Shown here piece by piece: positions 26,526-35,381 of a stretch of 64,000 bases of DNA. The DNA comes from Paraburkholderia tropica (GTDB taxonomy: Bacteria; Pseudomonadota; Gammaproteobacteria; Burkholderiales; Burkholderiaceae): the NCBI RefSeq assembly GCF_900109265.1, contig NZ_FNZM01000003.1, positions 186,001 through 250,000 of the forward strand, given 5' to 3'. The notes beneath the pieces are model-generated. The model saw only the letters and a program-made list of their open reading frames with translations. It did no database searches and had not been told where the DNA came from. Every line of letters starts with the position of its first letter. The first letter of the stretch is position 1. A program made the translations under genes and the position numbers.

Positions 26526-27439
26526 GCGACGATCGTTTCGATTTGCAACGCCGACGTCTGCTGATCGGCACCGGCGGGCTGCTGCTCGCAGCGGCGGGCG
26601 CGATCCAGGGCGTTACGCTGGCGAAGGCCGCTGCGCCCACGGCGCAACGCGTGGTGGTGATTGGCGGCGCGCTCGCGGAGATCGTCTACGCGCTCGGACG
26701 CGCCGACGCGCTGGTGGGCAGCGACACGACCTGCACGTATCCGCGCGAGGCGCAGTCGCTGCCGAAGGTGGGTTATCAGCGCGCGCTCTCCGCCGAAGGT
26801 CTGCTGTCGCTCGAACCCACGCTGATTCTCGCCTCGGCGGAAGCCGGGCCGCCTTCCGTGCTGCAACGCGTGGCGGGCGCGGGCGTGAAGCTCGTGAGCT
26901 TCGAGGAAGGCCACGACGTGGCGTCGGTGCGCGAGAAGATCATCGGCGTCGCGCGCGCGCTCGATGCGGAGAACGCGGGGCAGACCTTGCTTGCGCGCTT
27001 CGACCGTGCGTGGACGGCCACCACGACGCGCATCGCCGCGGCGCAGGACGCGTCGAAGCGCGACGCAAAAACGCCGCCGAGCGTGCTGTTCCTGATGAGC
27101 CCCACGGGCAACCAGCCGATGGTCGCGGGCCAGCACACGGCCGCCGACGCGATGCTCGCCTACGCGGGCGTGCGCAACGCGATGCAGGGCTTCTCCGGCT
27201 ATCGCGCGCTCACGCCCGAAGCGCTCGTCGCCGCGCAACCCGACATCGTGCTGACCACCGACGACGCCTTGAAAGCCGCCGGCAGCAAGCGTCATCTGCT
27301 CGATTCCGCAGGGTTCTCGCTGACGCCCGCAGGCCGCGCGACGCGCGTGGTCGCGCTCGATGCGCTGTTCCTGCTCGGCTTCGGCCCGCGTTTGCCCGAC
27401 GCCGTGGATGCGCTCAACCGCAGCCTGGCGCAAGCCTGA
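26522..27439 (+). CDS. hmuT: Periplasmic haem-binding protein HmuT
   Basis: 305 residues. The N-terminus LQRRRLLIGTGGLLLAAAGA resembles a twin-arginine type signal followed by a hydrophobic stretch. The remainder is a class III periplasmic binding protein (VVVIGGALAEIVYALGRADA at the start of lobe one, PTGNQPMVAG and LTPEALVAAQPDIVLTT in lobe two). It carries haem from the receptor to HmuUV. Start codon overlaps hmuS. Confidence 0.92.
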   Translation: MSDDRFDLQRRRLLIGTGGLLLAAAGAIQGVTLAKAAAPTAQRVVVIGGALAEIVYALGRADALVGSDTTCTYPREAQSLPKVGYQRALSAEGLLSLEPTLILASAEAGPPSVLQRVAGAGVKLVSFEEGHDVASVREKIIGVARALDAENAGQTLLARFDRAWTATTTRIAAAQDASKRDAKTPPSVLFLMSPTGNQPMVAGQHTAADAMLAYAGVRNAMQGFSGYRALTPEALVAAQPDIVLTTDDALKAAGSKRHLLDSAGFSLTPAGRATRVVALDALFLLGFGPRLPDAVDALNRSLAQA

Positions 27440-27503
27440 TCGCCATCGTTTTTTCACTGACTTAAAGCAGCCGTAGCGCGTTACCCGAATCACCCGAATC
27501 GTC

Positions 27504-28649
27504 ATGTCCAGGCCGACTTTCCAGACGCTCAGCGTCGCGCCGCCCTCCGCGGGCGCGCATCTTCCCGCGAGCGCGCCGCGCTCGCGCACGCCCTACGTGC
27601 TCGGCGCGCTCGCGGCGCTGCTCGCACTCGCCGTGCTCGGCGGCGTGTGCATGGGCGCGTATCCCGTTTCGCCGCAAGCCCTCTGGCACGCGTTCATCAG
27701 CGCCGACGTGCCGACGAACGCGCAGACCGACCGCGCCGCGCTCGTGCTGTTCGAACTGCGCTTGCCGCGCGTCGTGCTCGCCTTGCTCGTCGGCGCGGGT
27801 TTCGGTGCGACGGGCAGCGCGTTGCAGGCGCTGCTGCGCAACCCGCTGGCCGATCCGGGCCTGATCGGCGTATCGAGCGGCGCGGCGCTCGGCGCGTCGC
27901 TGCTGATCGTGTTCGGCGCGGTGCTGATGCCGCATCTCGCCGCGCATCTTGCGCTGCCGCCCGTCATGGCCGAGCTGTTCGGCGCGGATCGCCTCACGGC
28001 GTGCGCCGCGTTCGCGGGCGCGCTCGTCGTGACGCTCGCGGTGTACCGGCTCGCCACCTCGAACGGACGCATCGTGCTGCCGATCCTGCTGCTCGCGGGC
28101 GTGGCCGCCAACGCGCTCGCGGGCGCGGTGATCGGCACGCTCTCCTATCTCGCGACCGACGCGCAACTGCGTTCGCTGACCTTCTGGAGTCTCGGCAGTC
28201 TGGCCGATGCGAAGTGGTCGACGCTCGCGACCATCGCGCCCTTCGTGCTCGCGGGCATGGCGATGATCGCCGCGCACACGCGCTCGCTCAACGCGATGCA
28301 ACTCGGCGAACTGGAAGCGCATTACCTCGGCGTGCCCGTGCGCCGCGTGAAGCACACGATCCTGCTCGCGAGCGCGCTCGCGGTGGGCGCGCTCGTGTCG
28401 ACGACCGGGCAGATCGGGTTCATCGGCCTCGTTGCGCCGCATTGCGTGCGCCTCGCATGCGGACCCGATCAGCGCGTGGTGCTGCCGGGCTCGATGCTGC
28501 TCGGCGCGCTGCTCACGGTGACCGCCGATCTCGCCGCGCGCACGCTGGTCGCGCCCGCCGAGATTCCGCTCGGCGTGTTGACGGCCTTGCTCGGCGCCCC
28601 GTTTTTCATCTTGCTGATCGTGCGCAGCCGCCGTCAGTTCGGCGCGTGA
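27504..28649 (+). CDS. hmuU: Haem ABC transporter permease HmuU
   Basis: 381 residues, FecCD family, about nine to ten transmembrane helices. Characteristic segments: LRLPRVVLALLVGAGFGATG, the GVSSGAALGASL loop, and TGQIGFIGLVAPHCVRLACG. The N-terminal ~25 residues are a Pro/Ala-rich cytoplasmic extension. It forms the inner-membrane haem channel. It lies 64 bp after hmuT and 8 bp before hmuV. Confidence 0.93.
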   Translation: MSRPTFQTLSVAPPSAGAHLPASAPRSRTPYVLGALAALLALAVLGGVCMGAYPVSPQALWHAFISADVPTNAQTDRAALVLFELRLPRVVLALLVGAGFGATGSALQALLRNPLADPGLIGVSSGAALGASLLIVFGAVLMPHLAAHLALPPVMAELFGADRLTACAAFAGALVVTLAVYRLATSNGRIVLPILLLAGVAANALAGAVIGTLSYLATDAQLRSLTFWSLGSLADAKWSTLATIAPFVLAGMAMIAAHTRSLNAMQLGELEAHYLGVPVRRVKHTILLASALAVGALVSTTGQIGFIGLVAPHCVRLACGPDQRVVLPGSMLLGALLTVTADLAARTLVAPAEIPLGVLTALLGAPFFILLIVRSRRQFGA

Positions 28650-28657
28650 GGGACGCG

Positions 28658-29479
28658 ATGCTTTCGATTCAGAACCTGCATATCGGCTATCGCGGCAAGG
28701 GCGGTCAGCCCTTGTTCGAAGATTTTTCGCTGACGGTCGCGCCGGGCGAGTTCGTGGTGGTGCTCGGGCAGAACGGCGTCGGCAAGAGCACCTTGCTCAA
28801 GGCGCTCGCGGGCGACTTCACGCTGCACGGTTTCCCCGATTCGCACAGCCGCGCGACGCTCACGCTCAATGGCGAGGACGTGCGCCGCATCGGGCCGCGC
28901 CGCCTCGCGCAACTGCGCGCCGTGCTCGCGCAGAGCGTGCCGAACACCTATCCCGTGCCGGTCAGCGACGTGGTGCAGCTCGGCCGTTATCCGCATCTCG
29001 ACGGCCCGGCGCTGCCGTATTCGCCCGAGGTGCTCGCCTACGACATGCTCGCGCTCGCGGGCGTCGCGCCGCTCGCGCAGCGCAACGTCACGACGCTGTC
29101 GGGCGGCGAATTTGCGCGCGTGCAATTCGCGCGTGCGCTCGCACAGTTGTGGACGCTCGACAGCCACTGGATGCCGCCGCGTTATCTGCTGATGGACGAG
29201 CCAACCGCGGCGCTCGATCTCGTGCAGCAGCACCGACTGTTCGCGACGGCGCGCCGTCTCACGCGCGAATGGAATATTGGCGCGCTCGCGATTGCGCATG
29301 ACTGCAATCTCGCGGCGCGTCATGCCGACCGCCTCGTATTGCTCGCCGATGGACGCGCCATCGCCGACGGCCCGCCGCGCGACGTCATGCGCACCGATCT
29401 GCTCGAACGTTGTTACGGTGCGCCGATGCAGGTGTTCGGCACGTTCGACGGCTCGGTGGCGGGGATTTTTCCGGCGTAA
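28658..29479 (+). CDS. hmuV: Haem ABC transporter ATPase HmuV
   Basis: 273 residues. Walker A GQNGVGKST, signature LSGGEFARVQFARALAQL, Walker B YLLMDEPTAALD, and the switch His in AIAHDCN. A GAGGGA ribosome site precedes ATG 28658; the much longer frame open from 27647 is read through hmuU in another frame and is not used. It energises haem import through HmuU. The gene ends only 5 bp from the convergent hydrolase gene, so there is little room for a terminator. Confidence 0.94.
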   Translation: MLSIQNLHIGYRGKGGQPLFEDFSLTVAPGEFVVVLGQNGVGKSTLLKALAGDFTLHGFPDSHSRATLTLNGEDVRRIGPRRLAQLRAVLAQSVPNTYPVPVSDVVQLGRYPHLDGPALPYSPEVLAYDMLALAGVAPLAQRNVTTLSGGEFARVQFARALAQLWTLDSHWMPPRYLLMDEPTAALDLVQQHRLFATARRLTREWNIGALAIAHDCNLAARHADRLVLLADGRAIADGPPRDVMRTDLLERCYGAPMQVFGTFDGSVAGIFPA

Positions 29480-29484
29480 CGGCG

Positions 29485-30447
29485 TTATGGGCCGTCTTTC
29501 GCGCGCCGATCCCGCCGCCAGGCGAAGAAGCGCATGAGCTCGGCGGCGACCGCGACGGGCTGTTCCTCGGGCAGAAAGTGGCCGCATTGCGCGATCATCA
29601 CGCCTTCCACGGATTCGGCGTACGGACGCAGCGGCGCGGCCATATCGGCGATCGAACCGTGATCGGCGCTGAGCGCGAGCACGGGCATGCCGAGCTTGCC
29701 GCGCGCGCTCAATGCACGGTTCTGCCGCGCCGATTCGGCGGCGGCGCGATAGTAGGCGAGCCCCGCGCGCAAGCCGCCATCTTTCTTGAAGACGCGTTCG
29801 TACTCGTCGAGATCGGTGTCGAGGAAGGTTTGCGGATTCGCGGTTTTGCGGCGCAAGAACCAGTCCAGATACGCGCGCTCTTTCCCTTCGATCAGCACTT
29901 CGGGCAGGTCTGCCACCGCATGAAATGCGAAATGCCACGTGCGCCACGCACGCTCGGGCGCGAGCGGCAGGGCGTCGGGCAGCGTGATGCCGGGAATGCC
30001 CGCATCGAACAGTGCGAGCCGTTTCATTTCGTCGCCGAACAGCGCGGCATACGGATACGCGACCCACGCGCCCACGTCGTGTGCCGCCAGGTCATAGCGC
30101 GATACGCCGAGCTTGCCGAGTAACGCGTGCAGCACGGTCGCCAGCGACTGCGTGTCGTAACCGTCGAGCGGGCGATCCGAATCGCCCTGACCGGGCAGAT
30201 CCGGCGCGATGATGCGATAACGCTCGCCGAGGATCGGCATGACCTTGCGCCACGCGTACCAGCTTTCGGGGAAACCGGCGAGCAGAACCAGCACGTCGCC
30301 GTCCGACTTGCCGCCTGTTACGTAGTGAAGACGAATGCCGTCGACAGTCGCGTAACGATGCTCGAAGCCGGCGAGCACGGCATCCGGCGATGAAGCGGGA
30401 CCGGGGTCCACGATGCGCGGCGCGCCGGCGGGCGAGGGTGTCGTCAT
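29485..30447 (-). CDS. Alpha/beta hydrolase (epoxide hydrolase / haloacetate dehalogenase type)
   Basis: 320 residues. The oxyanion loop motif is AGFPESWYAWR (commonly HGFPE), the nucleophile elbow is AHDVGAW with Asp as nucleophile, and the catalytic His lies in QCGHFLPEEQP. An Asp nucleophile points to epoxide hydrolase or fluoroacetate-dehalogenase-like chemistry rather than an esterase. No signal peptide is seen. It follows the TetR gene on the same strand after 93 bp, and a palindrome matching the TetR promoter sits in that gap. Confidence 0.9.
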   Translation of the reverse strand: MTTPSPAGAPRIVDPGPASSPDAVLAGFEHRYATVDGIRLHYVTGGKSDGDVLVLLAGFPESWYAWRKVMPILGERYRIIAPDLPGQGDSDRPLDGYDTQSLATVLHALLGKLGVSRYDLAAHDVGAWVAYPYAALFGDEMKRLALFDAGIPGITLPDALPLAPERAWRTWHFAFHAVADLPEVLIEGKERAYLDWFLRRKTANPQTFLDTDLDEYERVFKKDGGLRAGLAYYRAAAESARQNRALSARGKLGMPVLALSADHGSIADMAAPLRPYAESVEGVMIAQCGHFLPEEQPVAVAAELMRFFAWRRDRRAKDGP

Positions 30448-30507
30448 GATGGCGAGTTTCCCGTTGCGATAATGAAATGAATGGCGATGATCGTCATCGT
30501 CTATATT

Positions 30508-30523
30508 GGAAATAATCGTTTCC
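30508..30523. promoter_or_regulatory. Putative TetR operator upstream of the hydrolase gene
   Basis: GGAAATAATCGTTTCC, with symmetric outer arms GGAAA/TTTCC, lies between the TetR stop and the hydrolase start. It shares CGTTTCC and the GGAA arm with the site at 31175-31189 in the TetR promoter. Confidence 0.7.
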
Positions 30524-30540
30524 TAATTGGCGAAAAATTT

Positions 30541-31161
30541 TCAGGTCAGCAGGCGCAGCGCTTCGTCGGCGGCAGAATGCATGTCGTGCGCCGAACGCCC
30601 CGATTTGCCGAGCAGACGAAAACCCTGTAAAAGCGCGAGCAGCGTGCGCGCCATGGCCGCGACGTGCAGTTCGCGGCTGATCGAACCGTCTTCCTGCCCT
30701 TGTTGCAGGAGACGGCGCAGCATCGCTTCAGTGTGACGAATGGTGGATTCGACGAGCGTGGCCATTTCCTCGTCGAGCGTGGCGAGCGCCGTGGCGCTGG
30801 AAATGACGAGGCAGCCGCGCTGTCCTTCGAGGCCATGCGAAGACGCTGCATAGAAGTGCAACACCGCGCGAATCTTTTCGAATCCGCTAGATTGTCGATC
30901 CAGCTGTTGACGCAGATCGGCGTTGCGTGTTTGCACGTAGCGTTCGAAGGCCGCGAGAAACACGCCGCGCTTGTCGCCGAAGGCTTTATACAGGCTGCCC
31001 GCAGTCAGGCCGGTGGCGTCGCCGAGGTCGCCCACCGAGGTCGCGTGATAGCCGCGCTCGCGAAAAACCCGCACGGCGCCGTCCAGCACGCTGTCCATAT
31101 CGAATTCGCGCGGGCGGCCGGGGCTGCGCGCCTGGGCTCTGGAAGACGTTTCGGATGTCAT
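30541..31161 (-). CDS. TetR-family transcriptional repressor
   Basis: About 206 residues from ATG 31161; the frame is open to 31299, but the helix-turn-helix is correctly spaced from 31161. The DNA-binding domain includes GRPREFDMDSVLDGAVRVFRE and the recognition helix region LGDATGLTAGSLYKAFGDK. A TetR_C-type ligand domain follows (FYAASSHGLEGQRGCLVISSA). It probably represses itself and the adjacent hydrolase, as indicated by two related palindromes. The inducer is likely the hydrolase substrate or a reactive compound. Confidence 0.92.
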   Translation of the reverse strand: MTSETSSRAQARSPGRPREFDMDSVLDGAVRVFRERGYHATSVGDLGDATGLTAGSLYKAFGDKRGVFLAAFERYVQTRNADLRQQLDRQSSGFEKIRAVLHFYAASSHGLEGQRGCLVISSATALATLDEEMATLVESTIRHTEAMLRRLLQQGQEDGSISRELHVAAMARTLLALLQGFRLLGKSGRSAHDMHSAADEALRLLT

Positions 31162-31174
31162 GGCGGGAGTATAG

Positions 31175-31189
31175 GGAATGTTCGTTTCC
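31175..31189. promoter_or_regulatory. Putative TetR autoregulatory operator
   Basis: GGAATGTTCGTTTCC, 13 bp upstream of the TetR start codon, is an imperfect palindrome related to the one at 30508-30523. Its position over the TetR promoter/leader suggests autorepression. Confidence 0.65.
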
Positions 31190-31404
31190 AAATCAAGCGG
31201 AAACCGTGCGCGACCTTTGTTGCGACTCGATTCCTTGCGTTTTATGGAATGGTGCTTTCGCGATGGCCCTATTAATTCGCGACGCGACACCCGCGACAAT
31301 CGGCGCGATGCACGAGCGCTCGTGCATCTCCAATTACAACGAGTTCCCCGGTGCGCCGCGCGGCGGTGTCATGCGGCGTCCGAACGCAAACAGACCAGCA
31401 CACG

Positions 31405-32574
31405 ATGAACAAGAAAATCCTGATCGCCTGTCTCGGCGGCCTCAGCGCAGGCGCAGCCCACGCGCAGAGTAGCGTCACGCTCTACGGTCTCGTCGATACT
31501 TCGATATCCTACGTAAGCAATCAGCGCACCAATGGCGCGAATTCGCCGGGCAGCGGTGGCGTGCAGATGAATAGCGGCAATCTCAGTGCGTCGCGCTGGG
31601 GCCTGCGCGGCGCGGAAGATCTCGGCGGCGGCATGTCGGCGATCTTCATGCTGGAAGGCGGCTTCTCGTCGGTCAACGGCAAGACCAGCAACGGCGGCAA
31701 ACTGTTCGGCCGTCAATCGTATGTGGGCTTGCGCGCCAATGGTTACGGCACGTTCACGATGGGTCGCCAGTACGACTTCATCCTGACTTTCGTGACGCCG
31801 CTGGGCGCGGCGGGTTCGGGCTGGGGCGGCAATCTGGCGATGCACCCGTACGACAACGACGATTCGATCCAGAACATCCGCATCAACAACGCGGTGCGCT
31901 ACACGAGCGAGACCTATCGCGGTTTCACGGCCGGCGCGATGTACGGCTTCTCGAACACGGCGGGCAGCTTCGGCAATAACGCGGCGTACAGCGCGGGTCT
32001 GTCGTATGCGAACGGGCCGTTCAAGGCGGGCGCGGCAATCCTCAAGATCAATCGCGACGGCAACGTGGCGAACGCCGATGGCGCAGTCAGCAGCACCGAT
32101 GGCTCGGCCACGATCACGGGCGGCGACGAGCTGATCTGGGCGCTGGGCGCGCGCTACGCATTCGGTCCGCACTCGGTGGGCGTGAGCTGGACGCACTCGG
32201 CCACCGACGACGTCACGGGCGTGTGGCAAGGCGGCTCGACCACGGCGCTCAAGGGCAATACGCTGATTTTCGATAACTTCTCGATCGACGGCCGCTACGC
32301 GGTCACGCCTTCGCTGTACCTGTCGGCGGCTTATACGTACACGCAGGCGCGTTTCGATGCGGGTTCGCGTTCGGCGCGTCCGAAGTGGAATCAGGTGGTG
32401 GCGCAGATCGACAAGGTCATCACGCCGCGCACCGATGTCTATCTCGAAGGCGTGTTCCAGAGCGTGAGCGGCGGTCGCGGCAATGCGGCGTTCGATGCGT
32501 CGGTCTATACGCTCACGCCGTCGTCGAACAGCAATCAGGTGGTCGTGGCGGCGGGCTTGCGTCACCGCTTCTAA
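31405..32574 (+). CDS. General (Gram-negative type, Burkholderia) porin
   Basis: 389 residues. A cleavable signal peptide (MNKKILIACLGGLSAGAAHA) is followed by SSVTLYGLVDTSISYVSNQ, the standard start of Burkholderiaceae porins. Barrel strands include SRWGLRGAEDLGGGMSAIF and LFGRQSYVGLRANGYGTFTM, and the C-terminus GLRHRF ends in Phe for BAM insertion. It forms a trimeric outer-membrane diffusion channel. ATG 31405 is chosen because the signal peptide starts there; the frame is open upstream to 31351. Confidence 0.95.
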   Translation: MNKKILIACLGGLSAGAAHAQSSVTLYGLVDTSISYVSNQRTNGANSPGSGGVQMNSGNLSASRWGLRGAEDLGGGMSAIFMLEGGFSSVNGKTSNGGKLFGRQSYVGLRANGYGTFTMGRQYDFILTFVTPLGAAGSGWGGNLAMHPYDNDDSIQNIRINNAVRYTSETYRGFTAGAMYGFSNTAGSFGNNAAYSAGLSYANGPFKAGAAILKINRDGNVANADGAVSSTDGSATITGGDELIWALGARYAFGPHSVGVSWTHSATDDVTGVWQGGSTTALKGNTLIFDNFSIDGRYAVTPSLYLSAAYTYTQARFDAGSRSARPKWNQVVAQIDKVITPRTDVYLEGVFQSVSGGRGNAAFDASVYTLTPSSNSNQVVVAAGLRHRF

Positions 32575-32591
32575 GGTGGGCTTTTAAGTGT

Positions 32592-32622
32592 GATTCGCGC
32601 GGTGCGACACGCCGCGCGAATC
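32592..32622. terminator. Hairpin between convergent porin and kinase genes
   Basis: An 11-bp inverted repeat (GATTCGCGCGG/CCGCGCGAATC) 18 bp after the porin stop and 20 bp before the end of the REC-kinase gene. There is no strong T-run, so terminator function is inferred from position. Confidence 0.5.
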
Positions 32623-32641
32623 CACTCGCTCACATACTCAC

Positions 32642-33790
32642 TCACGCGCGCGCGCCTTCGCTCTCGTCGAGATCGACCTGACGACGCGCCGCGCGCGGCA
32701 GACGCATCGTGAACGCGGTGCCGTCCTGCTCGTTCGAGACCACGTTGACGTCGCCGCCATGCGTGCGCGCGATCAGGCGCACGATGTGCAGCCCGAGACC
32801 GAGTCCCGAACCCTGATGCCCCGCGCGCGTCGCCGTGCTGAACGCGCAGAACAGCAGCGGCACGACGTCGGCGGGAATCGCGCCGCGATTGTGCACGCTC
32901 ACGAGCACTTCATGCGGCGACGCGCCGTCCACGCGCACGTGCACCGGCATGCCCGGCTCGCCATGCGTGAGCGCATTGCTGACGAGATTCGACACGGCCT
33001 GCGCCACCAGATCCGCATCCCACTGACCGCCGAGATCGCCGTGCGGCGCATAGGCGAGCCGTCCGTTTGCGGCGTGCGGGGAAAACTCTTCGATCACGGC
33101 CTGGCAGAGCGCGTCGAGCTGCACGTCGGTGCGCCGTAACGGCAGCCGTCCGCCTTGCAGCCGCGCCAGATTGAGCAGTTGCTCGACCATGCGCGACATG
33201 CGCCGTCCGCAATGCTCGATACGCTTGCCCACCGACACGATCTTCTCGTCGCTCGACGCCCGCATCAGATATTCCGCCGAACTCATCACCGCCGACAACG
33301 GCGTGCGCAGATCGTGGCTCAGCACGGCCATCAGCATTTCGTTGGCTTCGAGCATCTGGCGCGTGGCCGCGAGCTGATCGGCGAGCTGGCGCTTCTGCAG
33401 TTCGATCTGCACGAAGATGCCGACTTTCGACTGCACGATGCGCGGCTCGATCGGCTTGTAGAGAAAGTCCACCGCGCCCGCTTCGTAGCCCTGAAACGTG
33501 CGGATCGCGTCCTGCGACGTGGCGGTGAGGAAGATGATCGGTACGTGCGAGGTGCGCGGGCTGCCGCGGATCAGCGAGGCCAGTTCGAAGCCGCTCATGC
33601 CCGGCATGTTGACGTCGAGAATCGCCACTGCGACGTCGTGTTCGAGCAGCAGTTCGAGCGCCTCCACACCCGAGCGGGCGACGAGCAGATGCACTTCGGG
33701 ACGCGCGAGCAGGGCCGCGAGCGCCGTGAGATTGTGCTCGATGTCGTCGACGATCAGAACATTTACGGTAGGCAGGGACATGCGATTCAT
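32642..33790 (-). CDS. Response regulator-histidine kinase fusion (REC-HisKA-HATPase)
   Basis: 382 residues. An N-terminal receiver domain (VLIVDDIEHN, phospho-acceptor Asp in AILDVNMPGMSG, Lys in FLYKPIE) is joined by a short coiled coil to a histidine kinase (H box VLSHDLRTPLSAVMS, G box GSGLGLGLHIVRLIA). It has no membrane segment. The start at 33790 overlaps the CheB stop as ATGA; an internal ATG at 33781 is also possible. As the last gene of the four-gene operon it probably receives phosphate from the large hybrid kinase and passes it on. Confidence 0.88.
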   Translation of the reverse strand: MNRMSLPTVNVLIVDDIEHNLTALAALLARPEVHLLVARSGVEALELLLEHDVAVAILDVNMPGMSGFELASLIRGSPRTSHVPIIFLTATSQDAIRTFQGYEAGAVDFLYKPIEPRIVQSKVGIFVQIELQKRQLADQLAATRQMLEANEMLMAVLSHDLRTPLSAVMSSAEYLMRASSDEKIVSVGKRIEHCGRRMSRMVEQLLNLARLQGGRLPLRRTDVQLDALCQAVIEEFSPHAANGRLAYAPHGDLGGQWDADLVAQAVSNLVSNALTHGEPGMPVHVRVDGASPHEVLVSVHNRGAIPADVVPLLFCAFSTATRAGHQGSGLGLGLHIVRLIARTHGGDVNVVSNEQDGTAFTMRLPRAARRQVDLDESEGARA

Positions 33791-34518
33791 CCGGGTGAAG
33801 CGGGTAACAGCCTCGGCCACGCGGCAAGGCGCGCGCCGAGGGCGGTGGGTGTCAGCGTTTCGTTGACCGCGCCGGCGGCGATGGCCGCCTCCGGCATTTG
33901 CGGCGCGTAGGCGGTGTCGGGCGCCTGCGCCCAGGTCGTGCCGCCCGCCGCGCGGATCGCGGCGAGGCCGCGCGCGCCGTCGTCGTTCGCGCCCGAGAGC
34001 AGCACGCCGAGCAGCCGCGCGCCGTAGACCGCGGCGGCGGATTCCATCAACACGTCGATCGAGGGGCGTGAAAAACGCACCGGGCCTTCGATCGACAGCG
34101 CGACGCTCGCGTCGCTGTCCACGAGCATATGGTAGTCGGGCGGCGCGATATAGACGCGCCCGCCCTGGATCGGTTCGCCCGCGTCGGGCTCGCTCACGGG
34201 CAGCGCGCAGCGAACGCCGAGCGCCTGGACCAGAAAGCTCGGCGAGGCGGGCGGCAGATGCAGCACGATCAGCACGGCCGCGCCGAAACGCGCAGGCAGC
34301 ATCGGCAGCAACTGGCCGAGCACGTCTACGCCGCCCGCCGATGCGCCGATGACCACGGCGTCGAATTTCGCATCGGAAGATGCGGGGGGCGATGCGTGGG
34401 TCGATGCAGCGCTCGATGCCTGCGCCGTTTGCCCCGAGCGTGCTTTGCCGCCGCGCGTGGCGCGCAGCGCCGCGCTGGCGGCGGCGAGCAGGGCGGATTT
34501 AGCGCGTGAGCCTGGCAT
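33787..34518 (-). CDS. CheB-type protein-glutamate methylesterase domain protein
   Basis: 243 residues. An Ala/Ser-rich N-terminus of ~50 residues precedes the methylesterase domain: catalytic Ser in VVIGASAGGVDVL, His in VLHLPP, and Asp in LLSGANDDGARGL. The usual N-terminal receiver domain of CheB is absent, so activity is not directly switched by phosphorylation. It begins 14 bp after cheR. The adjacent CheR and kinases suggest an adaptation module outside the main chemotaxis cluster. Confidence 0.88.
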   Translation of the reverse strand: MPGSRAKSALLAAASAALRATRGGKARSGQTAQASSAASTHASPPASSDAKFDAVVIGASAGGVDVLGQLLPMLPARFGAAVLIVLHLPPASPSFLVQALGVRCALPVSEPDAGEPIQGGRVYIAPPDYHMLVDSDASVALSIEGPVRFSRPSIDVLMESAAAVYGARLLGVLLSGANDDGARGLAAIRAAGGTTWAQAPDTAYAPQMPEAAIAAGAVNETLTPTALGARLAAWPRLLPASPG

Positions 34519-34532
34519 GGTGGGTGATCCGC

Positions 34533-35378
34533 TCAACGCTTCTGGTAAATGCGCTCGGCGGCGCGGAATTCCTCGAACGCTTCGTGACGCTTCGAGAAAC
34601 GCAGATTTTCCTTGCTGCCGAGACCGAGAAAACCACGCCGCACGAGCGCGCGTTCGAACAGGCCGATGGCGCGATCCTGCAACGGGCGATCGAAATAGAT
34701 CAGCACGTTGCGGCACGACACCAGATGCGCTTCGAGAAACACTTCGTCGGTCGCGAGGCTGTGATCGGCGAACACCACGCGTTCCTTGAGCGCGCTCGAC
34801 AGACGCGCGCTGCCGTAGGCCGCGTGATAGTAGTCGGAGAGCGTGCGCTTGCCGCCCGCCGCGAGATAGTTCTGGCTGAAGCCTGCGAAGCGGTCCACCG
34901 GATAGATCGCGGCTTCGGCGCGTTCGAGCGCTTCGGGGCTGATGTCGGTGGCGTAGAACAGCGTGCGCTCGGCGAGCCCTTCTTCCTCGAACAGAATTTT
35001 CAGCGACCACAATTCCTCGCCCGAGCTGCAGCCCGCGACCCAGACCTTGAGCGACGGATAGGTTTGCAGCACCGGCAGCACATGCTGGCGCAGCGCCAGA
35101 AAATACTCAGGATCGCGAAACATATCGCTGACCTGGATCGTCATGTAGCCGAACAGGCGCGAGAAGTCGTCGGCGCTGCGCAGCACGCGATCCTGCAACT
35201 GGCTCAGCGACGCCACGCCGAAATCCTGGCGCGCCTGTTCGAGCCGGCGCCGCAGCGACGGCAGCGAATAGTGCCGGAAATCGTGCTGATAGCGCAGATA
35301 GATCGCTTCGAGCAGCAGGCGCAATTCGATGTCGAATACGCTGGTCTGCCGGGCGCCGCTGGTCGTGGTGTCGGTCAT
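34533..35378 (-). CDS. CheR-type methyltransferase
   Basis: 281 residues, standard CheR length. An N-terminal helical domain (DFRHYSLPSLRRRLEQA) is followed by the SAM-binding Rossmann domain: VWVAGCSSGEELWSL for the SAM glycine-rich loop, YATDISPEALERA, and CRNVLIYFD. It should methylate glutamates on receptor-like helices, with the neighbouring coiled-coil kinase or chemoreceptors as candidate targets. It starts 3 bp after the upstream hybrid kinase stop. Confidence 0.92.
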   Translation of the reverse strand: MTDTTTSGARQTSVFDIELRLLLEAIYLRYQHDFRHYSLPSLRRRLEQARQDFGVASLSQLQDRVLRSADDFSRLFGYMTIQVSDMFRDPEYFLALRQHVLPVLQTYPSLKVWVAGCSSGEELWSLKILFEEEGLAERTLFYATDISPEALERAEAAIYPVDRFAGFSQNYLAAGGKRTLSDYYHAAYGSARLSSALKERVVFADHSLATDEVFLEAHLVSCRNVLIYFDRPLQDRAIGLFERALVRRGFLGLGSKENLRFSKRHEAFEEFRAAERIYQKR

Positions 35379-35381
35379 GGG

